Source: Clostridiales bacterium (GTDB lineage Bacteria > Bacillota > Clostridia > Christensenellales > Aristaeellaceae). Taken from it: a stretch of 64,000 nt of DNA. A model generated the notes under the pieces. The model ran no database searches and was not told the origin of the DNA. It saw only the letters and a list, made by a program, of their open reading frames with translations. A program made the translations under genes and the position numbers. The stretch lies in the NCBI GenBank assembly GCA_017569285.1, contig CP069419.1, forward strand, positions 868,001 through 932,000, written 5' to 3'. The first letter of the stretch is position 1, and every line of letters starts with the position of its first letter. Of the stretch, positions 33,765 to 40,208 are shown in pieces.

Positions 33765-34966
33765 GGTTCCACCTCCGCCTGTATTCCCAGCGCGGCCAGC
33801 CGGTCCCAGTAGTCCGGCAGGCTTTTGCGGACCGCCTCCGCGCCGTCCAGCGTCCCGCCGGTCCTCGCACACACTGCCGCCAGCGCCATCACGATCCGGT
33901 GGTCGTTGTGGCCGTCCAGCGGCTCCGCCGGTGCCTCCGGCATCTTGCCGGGAATCAGGATTTCATTTTCCTTATTTTCCAGGATGATACCGAACTTGGC
34001 CATTTCTTCCCGCATGGCTTCACCCCGGTCGCTTTCCTTCATCCGCAGTCTCCGGGTTCCGGTCAGCTTAGCGCCGTGGTTCAGCGCCGCGGCGGCAATC
34101 AGGGCCGGCGCCAGGTCCGGGCAGTCCGTCAGATCCAGCTCCGGCGTTCCTTTCCGGATCTCCGCCAGGTAGCGGCTGTATACCCGGTCTCCCTGCAGGC
34201 TGTCCGTCCGCAGCCCGGTCAGCTCCACTTTCCCGCCTGCGTCATTCAGGATATCCAGGTACGCGGCGTTGGAATAGTCGCCTTCCACCATCGTCTCCCG
34301 TGCCCGGTATGCGCCGGCGGGAATGTTCAGGGCATATTCCCCGTCCCATTCCGCTTCAATCCCGGAATCCCGCAGTGCCTGCACCGTCAGGTCCAGGTAC
34401 GGGCGGCTTTCCAGCGGTGGCAGGATCCCGATCCGGCTGTCCGCACCGGTCAGCGGCAGGGCCAGCATCAGGCCGGAAATAAACTGGCTGCTGATGTCCC
34501 CGCGCACGGTATACGCCCCGGACGTCAGCGTCCCGCGCACCCGCAGTCCGCCGTCTTCCCGGACAAATACCATTCCGCGCTCCGCGCAGAGCGCTTCATA
34601 CACCGTCAGTGGCCGGCTCATCAGTCGCTCGCTGCCGGTAAACCGGATATCTTTTCCGCACAGCAGCGCAGCGGGAATCATAAACCGCAGGGTGCTTCCG
34701 CTCTCCCGGCAGGCCAGGAGCGCTTCCCCCGCCTTCCGCGGATCGCATCCGCGGATATATGCTGTTTCTTCTTCGATCCGGACCTCCGCTCCAAGCGCGC
34801 GCAGGCAGTCTGCCGTAGCCAGGATATCCTCACTTGCGTCCACATGGCGGATCACGCTTTCACCTTCCGCGAATCCCGCGCAGATCAGCAGGCGGTGGGC
34901 CATGGACTTGGAGGGCGGCGCTTCCATCCGGCCCCGGGGATTTCCGGGCTGAATTACCGCCCTCAT
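33734..34966 (-). CDS. aroA: 3-phosphoshikimate 1-carboxyvinyltransferase (EPSP synthase)
   Basis: Sixth shikimate-pathway step, joining PEP to shikimate-3-phosphate. 410 residues. Motifs are PPSKSMAHRLLICAG (substrate Lys/Ser/Arg), ESGSTLRFMIP, VRGDISSQFISGLMLALP, ESRPYLDLT, RLRMKESDR and GHNDHRIVMALA. The start overlaps the aroQ stop (ATGA) and its end overlaps tyrA. Active-site positions LFLGNAGTAMRPL-type in class I enzymes are here in the divergent ESGSTLRF form, so by motif it groups with the Bacillota enzymes; glyphosate sensitivity class cannot be judged safely by eye. Confidence 0.95.
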   Translation of the reverse strand: MRAVIQPGNPRGRMEAPPSKSMAHRLLICAGFAEGESVIRHVDASEDILATADCLRALGAEVRIEEETAYIRGCDPRKAGEALLACRESGSTLRFMIPAALLCGKDIRFTGSERLMSRPLTVYEALCAERGMVFVREDGGLRVRGTLTSGAYTVRGDISSQFISGLMLALPLTGADSRIGILPPLESRPYLDLTVQALRDSGIEAEWDGEYALNIPAGAYRARETMVEGDYSNAAYLDILNDAGGKVELTGLRTDSLQGDRVYSRYLAEIRKGTPELDLTDCPDLAPALIAAAALNHGAKLTGTRRLRMKESDRGEAMREEMAKFGIILENKENEILIPGKMPEAPAEPLDGHNDHRIVMALAAVCARTGGTLDGAEAVRKSLPDYWDRLAALGIQAEVEPWNGSAGKIS

Positions 34967-35400
34967 TTCCCGTCCTCCGTACCGGCAAGGTAGTCCATCG
35001 CTTCCAGGTATCCGTCCGTTCCATGGCCGGAGATCGTTTTCTCGCAGGCCGCGCGGATATAGCTCACCTTCCGGAATTCCTCCCGGGCATTCACGTCGGA
35101 GATATGTACCTCCACCGCCCGGATGCCGACCGCCTTCATTGCGTCCAGGATGGCAATGCTCGTATGCGTATACGCGCCGGGATTGATCACAATGCCGTCC
35201 TCCCGGCCGTAGGCCGACTGGATGGCATCCACCAGCGCGCCTTCATGGTTGGACTGGAAAAGGGTGACCTCAATCCCCCGCTTCTCAGCATGCTCCCGGA
35301 TCTTCCGGCACAGGCTCTCATAGGTCTCCCGGCCGTAGATATCCGGTTCCCGGATTCCCAGCATATTCAGGTTCGGTCCGTTGATCACCAGGATCCTCAT
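34963..35400 (-). CDS. aroQ: 3-dehydroquinate dehydratase, type II
   Basis: Third pathway step, anti-elimination of water from 3-dehydroquinate. 145 residues, typical for the dodecameric type II enzyme. NGPNLNMLGIREPDIYG carries the catalytic Tyr loop; NPGAYTHTSIAILDA and VEVHISDVNAREEFR bind substrate, with ISGHGTDGY near the C terminus. The ATG at 35400 overlaps the aroE-aroK stop (ATGA), and the stop overlaps aroA in the same way. Confidence 0.95.
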   Translation of the reverse strand: MRILVINGPNLNMLGIREPDIYGRETYESLCRKIREHAEKRGIEVTLFQSNHEGALVDAIQSAYGREDGIVINPGAYTHTSIAILDAMKAVGIRAVEVHISDVNAREEFRKVSYIRAACEKTISGHGTDGYLEAMDYLAGTEDGK

Positions 35401-36635
35401 GCGTTCCACCTGCTTTCCGTTTCATCGGCCGTATCCTCTGCGCTGCCCGTCACCGCGATCCGCTCATCCGCGGTCGCACGGTAGATCGGCTCCCGCGCGG
35501 CATATAGTGCCGCCATCTTTTCCCGGGAATCCGCCAGCGGCCGGTCATCCGTCGGAACCAGGTCCTCCGGTTTCCGGTCCAGCCATACCAGCCGGCCGTT
35601 CCGCCGCAGCGCTTCCACGTTTTCCTCCCGCAGGACGGCTCCGCCGCCCGTGGAGATAATCACCCCGGCGCAGGCCGCCGCCTCACGGATCACTTCGCTC
35701 TCCAGGTCCCGGAAATGCTTTTCGCCGTACCGGCGGAAGATCTCCGTGATTTCCATCCCGGCCTTCTCCACAATCATCCGGTCCGTGTCAATCACTTCCC
35801 GGCCGGTCCGCGCTCCCAGGATGGACGATACCGCGCTTTTTCCGCTGCCCGGCATCCCGGTCAGTACGATGTTTTCCTTGTCCCGGGCCATCCGGCGGTA
35901 AATCTTCTCCGTCAGTCCTTCTTCATACCGGATCCCGCGGAATACCTCCGCTGCCCGGACCGCCTGGGCCACCAGCATGTACAGTCCGCCCTCCGCCGGG
36001 ATGCCCCGCCGCATGGCGGCCAGCACCAGCTTCGTTCGCAGGGGATTGTAAATCACGTCCACCACGCCCCGCAGTTCCGGGAATCCGGTGATATCCACGG
36101 GCATATCCTCCGCTGCCGGGAACATGCCGCACGGCGTAGTATTGATCAGGATTTCCGCATCCCGGTGGTCCCGCAGCGCTTCCTCGTAGGTCACCGCGTC
36201 TTCCCGGGCGCTCCGGCTCACCCGGATCACCGGCTCCGCGCCCATGACCTTTGCGGTATACACGGCTGTTTTGCTCGTTCCGCCGGTACCGAGCACCAGC
36301 GTCTTCCGGCCCCGGATATCCGGACAGACCCGCGCAATCAGCGCCTGCAGCCCGGCCGCGTCCGTGTTGGTTCCGTACAGGCACCCATCCCGGTTGACGA
36401 TGGTATTCACCGCGCCGATCTCCCGTGCCGTATCGCTGATTTCATCCAGGTATGGAATCACGTCCTGTTTGTAGGGAATCGTCACATTGATCGCCCGGAA
36501 CTCCTTCCGGATCATAAATGTTCCCAGGTCCGCCGGCGCGATTTCCCGCAGCTCGTAGTCCTCGCCGCTGATCAGCCGGTGAATCGGCACGGAATAGCTG
36601 TGGCCGAGGTGTTCCCCGATCAGTCCGTACTGCAT
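35397..36635 (-). CDS. aroE-aroK: Bifunctional shikimate dehydrogenase / shikimate kinase (AroE-AroK fusion)
   Basis: 412 residues in one frame, covering steps four and five. Residues 1 to about 258 are AroE: GLIGEHLGHSYSVPIHR (substrate Ser), INVTIPYKQDVIPYLD (catalytic Lys), GAVNTIV, TNTDAAGLQALI (Asp), LVLGTGGTSKTAVY (NADP loop), VDVIYNPLRTKLV and a C-terminal LYMLVAQAV. Residues about 262-412 are AroK: P-loop LTGMPGSGKSAVSS, IDTDRMI, FRDLESEVIREAA, ISTGGGAVLRE and the LID-region DDRPLADSREKM. All key residues of both halves seem intact, so both should be active. The ATG at 36635 shares one base with the aroC stop (TGATG) and follows GGAGGA. Elsewhere these are usually separate genes; AroE-AroK fusions occur in some Clostridia. 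Confidence 0.93.
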   Translation of the reverse strand: MQYGLIGEHLGHSYSVPIHRLISGEDYELREIAPADLGTFMIRKEFRAINVTIPYKQDVIPYLDEISDTAREIGAVNTIVNRDGCLYGTNTDAAGLQALIARVCPDIRGRKTLVLGTGGTSKTAVYTAKVMGAEPVIRVSRSAREDAVTYEEALRDHRDAEILINTTPCGMFPAAEDMPVDITGFPELRGVVDVIYNPLRTKLVLAAMRRGIPAEGGLYMLVAQAVRAAEVFRGIRYEEGLTEKIYRRMARDKENIVLTGMPGSGKSAVSSILGARTGREVIDTDRMIVEKAGMEITEIFRRYGEKHFRDLESEVIREAAACAGVIISTGGGAVLREENVEALRRNGRLVWLDRKPEDLVPTDDRPLADSREKMAALYAAREPIYRATADERIAVTGSAEDTADETESRWNA

Positions 36636-37729
36636 CAGTCTGCTCCTCCCGGCCATTCCGGCCCGAAGCGCGTAACCAGCATGTCGTACAGTACGATTGC
36701 CGTCATGCAGTCCGCCACCACGCGGGCCCGGTGCACAATCGCCGGATCATGCCGCCCGCCCGCGGCCAGCGTCGTTTCGCAGTTTTTCGTGATATCCACC
36801 GTCTGCTGCTCCTTCCGGATGGTGGGGGTCGGTTTCACCGCGCAGCGGAACAGCACCGGCATTCCGTTGGTGATGCCGCCGTTGATCCCGCCGTTGCGGT
36901 TGGTGGCGGTCTCCACCTTTCCGTCCCGCATCACAAACGGATCGTTGGCCTCGCTCCCCCGCATATCCGCGAGTGCGAATCCGTCGCCGAATTCAACGCC
37001 CTTCACCGCAGGAATGGAAAACAGCGCATGGGAAAGCACGCCTTCCATCGTGTCGAACCAGGGTTCCCCTACACCTGCGGGCACACCTGTCACCAGCGTT
37101 TCCAGCACGCCGCCGACACTGTCGCCTTCCTCTGCCGCGCGTTCCGCCGCGGCGCGCATCTCCTCGCCCCGGGCCTCATCCAGCACGGCAAACTCCATCC
37201 GGTTCAGCTTTTCTATGTCCTTCTCCGGCCGGTCCGAAAAACCGGCGTCCGCAATGCCCGCGCACCGGGCGATATGGGTTCCGATCCGGATTCCCTTCCG
37301 CTCCAGCGCGTAAGAGAGAACCGCCCCTGCCGCCACCAGCGCCGCGGTAATCCGTCCGCTGAAATGGCCGCCGCCCCGGTAATCCTCAAACCCGCCGTAC
37401 CGGATATGCCCGGTATAGTCTGCGTGTCCCGGCCGTACCGGTCCGAATGTATAGTCCTGACTCCGGGTGTCCCCGTTCGGAATCAGGATGGTCAGCGGCG
37501 TCCCGGTGGTCCGCCCGTTGAAAACCCCGCTCACAATCCGGAAGGGATCCGTTTCCCGCCGCGCGGTGGAAATCTTCCCCGCCGGCCGGCGCAGGCGCAG
37601 CTTTTCCGCGATATACGATTCGTCCACCGGAATTCCTGCAACCAGTCCGTCCAGCACGGCGCCGATCTCCGGTCCGTGGCTCTCGCCGAACAGCGTCACC
37701 GTCACGTTTCCGCCGAAAGTATTTTTCAT
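36635..37729 (-). CDS. aroC: Chorismate synthase
   Basis: Seventh step: trans-elimination of phosphate from EPSP to chorismate, needing reduced FMN. 364 residues. Signature blocks: LFGESHGPEIGAVLDG, RRPAGKISTARRETD, GPVRPGHADYT, DYRGGGHFSGRITAA, GDSVGGVLET, NRNGGINGGITNGMPV and GRHDPAIVHRARVVAD. Start ATG at 37729 follows GGAGGGG. An upstream in-frame codon at 37744 lies before that site. Confidence 0.96.
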   Translation of the reverse strand: MKNTFGGNVTVTLFGESHGPEIGAVLDGLVAGIPVDESYIAEKLRLRRPAGKISTARRETDPFRIVSGVFNGRTTGTPLTILIPNGDTRSQDYTFGPVRPGHADYTGHIRYGGFEDYRGGGHFSGRITAALVAAGAVLSYALERKGIRIGTHIARCAGIADAGFSDRPEKDIEKLNRMEFAVLDEARGEEMRAAAERAAEEGDSVGGVLETLVTGVPAGVGEPWFDTMEGVLSHALFSIPAVKGVEFGDGFALADMRGSEANDPFVMRDGKVETATNRNGGINGGITNGMPVLFRCAVKPTPTIRKEQQTVDITKNCETTLAAGGRHDPAIVHRARVVADCMTAIVLYDMLVTRFGPEWPGGAD

Positions 37730-37753
37730 GGTGTTCCCCTCCATGCTTCTGTC

Positions 37754-38764
37754 TTATCCGAACTGGGCTGTATAGCGTTCCCGCAGTTCCTCCGGCGTCA
37801 TCGGTATGATCCGGCAGCTGCCGGCTTTCTCGCATACAACCGCCATAATCTTTCCGTGATCCGCCTTCTTGTCATGGATTACCGCCGCCATCACGCGGCC
37901 GGGATCCGCGCCGCACACGGTCGGCAGCCCGAGCCGTTCCAGCACGGTCTTCAGCCGCGGCCGCACCGCGTCCGAGCACATCGGCAGCATGCCCAGTGCC
38001 ACGCATTCCCCGTGGTACAGGCCGTTTTCCGCGTGCAGGCTTTCAATTCCGTGCCCCAGTGTATGTCCGAAATTCAGTGCCCGGCGCAGGCCCTGCTCCT
38101 TCACGTCTTCTTCCACCACGCGTTTCTTGATCCGCAGGGCGTTCTCGATCAGCCGGTCCGGACGGTCGCCGATCCGGTATCCTTCCGCCAGGGCAAATCC
38201 CTCCGCGTCAAAGCACACCGCCATCTTCACTGCTTCCGCCATGCCGTTCGCGACCTGCCGGTCCGGCAGTGTTTCCAGCACCTCCGGATCGATCAGCACC
38301 CGCTTCGGCTGGTAAAACGCGCCCACAATATTCTTGATGCCGTCCAGGTCAATCGCGGTCTTTCCGCCGATGGAGGAGTCCACCTGGCTCAGGACCGTCG
38401 TGGGAATATTGTAGAAGTCGATTCCCCGCATATAGCACGCCGCGGCAAACCCGGCCATATCGCCGATGACGCCGCCTCCCACGGCTGCCACGCAGTCCTT
38501 CCGGGTCATGCCGAAATCCAGCATGGCCCGCAGCAGCCGTTCAAAGCCCGCAAAGTTCTTGTTCTCCTCACCCTGCGGCAGGGTTTCGATCCGTGCTTCC
38601 CCGCACTGGTCTGCCACGGTTTTCGCGTATGCTTCCGGCACGCCGTCATCCGTCACCACCAGCACCTTCCGGTCCAGCCGGAGCAGTTCCCCCGCGCGGC
38701 GGATGCATCCGCGTTCCAGCACGATATCATAGCTGTCTGTTCCCAGGTTCACGGGAATGATCAT
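37754..38764 (-). CDS. aroB: 3-dehydroquinate synthase
   Basis: Second step: NAD- and metal-dependent cyclisation of DAHP. 336 residues. GGGVIGDMAGFAAACYMRG binds NAD, IPTTVLSQVDSSIGGKTAIDL is the family block, NGMAEAVKMAV the active-site Glu motif, and NFGHTLGHGIESL with HGECVALGM hold the metal His residues. The ATG overlaps the pheA stop (ATGA). It ends 24 bases before aroC. Confidence 0.96.
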   Translation of the reverse strand: MIIPVNLGTDSYDIVLERGCIRRAGELLRLDRKVLVVTDDGVPEAYAKTVADQCGEARIETLPQGEENKNFAGFERLLRAMLDFGMTRKDCVAAVGGGVIGDMAGFAAACYMRGIDFYNIPTTVLSQVDSSIGGKTAIDLDGIKNIVGAFYQPKRVLIDPEVLETLPDRQVANGMAEAVKMAVCFDAEGFALAEGYRIGDRPDRLIENALRIKKRVVEEDVKEQGLRRALNFGHTLGHGIESLHAENGLYHGECVALGMLPMCSDAVRPRLKTVLERLGLPTVCGADPGRVMAAVIHDKKADHGKIMAVVCEKAGSCRIIPMTPEELRERYTAQFG

Positions 38765-39873
38765 GCTTCATCCTCCTGCAGGCTGATTTCCGGCGAGAAC
38801 CTTCCGGCCACTTTCACTACATTGCAGTGTTCCGCCAGTTCCCGCATCATCTGCTGCCCTTCTTCGCTCCGGTCGTCGCCTTCCATTTCCGCAAAGAAGT
38901 AGTACTGCCAGGGCAGCTCCTTCATCGGCCGGGAACGAAGCGCCTTCATATTGAAGCCGTGCCGGCCGATCACGGTAATCGCATTGGCCAGCGCGCCGGC
39001 CACGTGGTTCACCGTAAACAGCAGCAGGAAGCTTGTCCCGCCGGAAAGCGGCGTCCGGTTCTCCGCCCGGGAGAACACCGCAAACCGAGTTGCGTTCAGC
39101 CCGCTTTCATTAATATTTTTTTCCAGTACCTCCAGCCCGTACAGCCGGGCGGTTTCCATGCTCGCGATCGCCGCTGTGGCGGGATCCCCCTGTTCCATCA
39201 CCGCCTGGGCTGCCCGCGCTGTGTTGGATGCCTGCACCGTTTCCAGCCCGTGCCGCCGGATATATCCGCCGCACTGGCTCAGCGCCTGGGGATGGCTCAC
39301 CACCCGCCGGATATTTTCTGCCTTCGCGCCGGGTACGCCCAGCAGGTGGTGGTTCACCGGCAGGGTATAAACGCCTGTCACATGCAGGCTTCCGGTGAAC
39401 ATCAGGTCCGTCACCTGGCCGACCTCGCCGGCATAGCTGTTTTCCAGCGGGAGCACACATACGTCGCATCCGCCGTTTTCCACCTCGCGGTAGGCTTCCG
39501 CAAAATCCTGGCAGGATACCGCTTCGCCTTCCGGGAAGATGCGTTTTGCCGCGATATACGCAAACGCGCCTTCCACACCGCTGTAAGCCGCCCGGATTCC
39601 CTTCATCAGCCGCCGCTGGTACCCGCGGGAGCAGCTCATCACATTCCGGATAAACAGGTCGTAGTCCGCCTGCAGTTCATCGTTCCGGATATACGCCATG
39701 TTCCGTGCGATGACTTCCTGCTCCCGTCCCGCGTCCAGGATCGGCAGTCCGTGTTCCTTCTTCCACAGCGCGATCTGCTTCACGGCCTCCATGCGCTGCT
39801 CAAACAGGCGGGCCATCTCCCGGTCCGTTTCGTTGATAATTGCCCGCTGGGCAGTCAGTACTTCCGTGTCCAT
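38761..39873 (-). CDS. pheA: Bifunctional chorismate mutase / prephenate dehydratase (P-protein)
   Basis: 370 residues with three domains. Residues 1-85: AroQ-type chorismate mutase (INETDREMARLFEQRMEAVKQIALWKKEHG, then DAGREQEVI). Residues about 93-270: prephenate dehydratase, with YSGVEGAFAYIAA, LPLENSYAGEVGQV, HPQALSQCGGYI and the catalytic NATRFAVFSR. Residues about 283-365: ACT domain with GALANAITV and RSRPMKELPWQYYFFAE, where ESRP of the E. coli enzyme reads RSRP; phenylalanine feedback is expected. It is the first structural gene of the aromatic operon and sits directly behind the leader peptide and attenuator. The mutase also feeds TyrA. Confidence 0.95.
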   Translation of the reverse strand: MDTEVLTAQRAIINETDREMARLFEQRMEAVKQIALWKKEHGLPILDAGREQEVIARNMAYIRNDELQADYDLFIRNVMSCSRGYQRRLMKGIRAAYSGVEGAFAYIAAKRIFPEGEAVSCQDFAEAYREVENGGCDVCVLPLENSYAGEVGQVTDLMFTGSLHVTGVYTLPVNHHLLGVPGAKAENIRRVVSHPQALSQCGGYIRRHGLETVQASNTARAAQAVMEQGDPATAAIASMETARLYGLEVLEKNINESGLNATRFAVFSRAENRTPLSGGTSFLLLFTVNHVAGALANAITVIGRHGFNMKALRSRPMKELPWQYYFFAEMEGDDRSEEGQQMMRELAEHCNVVKVAGRFSPEISLQEDEA

Positions 39874-39897
39874 CGTTCATCCTCCGGTTCAGGTATT

Positions 39898-39934
39898 AAA
39901 AAACCACCGCTCTTCCTACGACAAGAAGCGGTGG
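39898..39934 (-). terminator. Attenuator terminator in front of pheA
   Basis: Minus strand CCACCGCT, an internal partly paired TCTT/AGGA segment and loop, AGCGGTGG, then TTTTTT. It lies between the Phe/Tyr leader gene and pheA, 25 bases before the pheA start, and its 5' arm is shared with the antiterminator. Confidence 0.88.
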
Positions 39935-39980
39935 ATGCTGTCTTTTATTCCGGCTTTCCGGTCTGTCAGCTATCCATCGC
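39928..39980 (-). promoter_or_regulatory. Antiterminator of the pheA attenuator
   Basis: 5' arm GCGATGGATAGCTGAC (39965-39980) pairs with GACAGCATCCACCGC (39928-39942): 13 pairs with two mismatches and one bulged A. The 3' arm contains the 5' strand of the terminator, so the two folds exclude each other. The 5' arm is the last codons and stop of the leader gene, so a ribosome at the leader stop blocks it while a ribosome stalled at the Phe/Tyr codons leaves it free. Confidence 0.8.
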
Positions 39981-40016
39981 GATGCTATAAAAGTAAAAGT
40001 AGGAGTATGCGAACAT
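39966..40016 (-). CDS. Phe/Tyr leader peptide of the aromatic operon
   Basis: 16-codon open frame reading MFAYSYFYFYSIAMDS: three Phe and four Tyr codons in the first ten. It starts at ATG 40016, 12 bases after AGGAAAGG, and ends inside the antiterminator arm. This is the classical arrangement of amino-acid attenuators such as E. coli pheL. Low charged tRNA-Phe or tRNA-Tyr should stall the ribosome and favour read-through into pheA. An overlapping frame from the ATG at 40023 (MKHVRILLLLLL) has a closer ribosome site, but its six Leu codons make no metabolic sense here; it might still affect initiation. Confidence 0.82.
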   Translation of the reverse strand: MFAYSYFYFYSIAMDS

Positions 40017-40049
40017 GCTTCATGGTTTCCTTTCCTAAGGGTCTGCATC

Positions 40050-40078
40050 AGCATACAGCCGGATGCCGCCCCTGTCAA
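40050..40078 (-). promoter_or_regulatory. Promoter of the aromatic operon
   Basis: Minus strand TTGACA (40073-40078), 17-base spacer, TATGCT (40050-40055). Transcription would begin near 40043, giving a leader of about 170 bases before pheA. Confidence 0.82.
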
Positions 40079-40124
40079 TCACTCTCCGGCCGGGCATCCG
40101 TTTTTTCTCTGTTTTTCCCGGCCC

Positions 40125-40154
40125 TTGTCTTTTTTCTTTTGCTTGTGCTATCAT
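40125..40154 (+). promoter_or_regulatory. Promoter of the M16 peptidase gene
   Basis: TTGTCT (40125-40130), 18-base spacer, TATCAT (40149-40154); divergent from the aromatic operon promoter. Confidence 0.6.
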
Positions 40155-40208
40155 ACCACATAATGGATTATATTTCCATGAGCCCATCAGAAAGGTGGTA
40201 TTTTCAGT

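Noticed and set aside
36731-38902. Long plus-strand open frame of more than 700 codons across aroC, aroB and pheA
   Set aside because: It is the antisense shadow of GC-rich genes with strong motifs on the minus strand; it is rich in His, Arg, Gln and Pro and has no ribosome site or family motif.
39985-40023. MKHVRILLLLLL frame as the real leader peptide (leucine attenuator)
   Set aside because: Leucine sensing does not fit an operon for Phe/Tyr, and its stop lies upstream of the antiterminator arm. Kept as a finding because its ribosome site is closer.
39874-40040. T-box riboswitch in front of pheA
   Set aside because: No T-box signature (the conserved tRNA-acceptor bulge sequence TGGNACCGCG) or long Stem I; the leader is about 170 bases.
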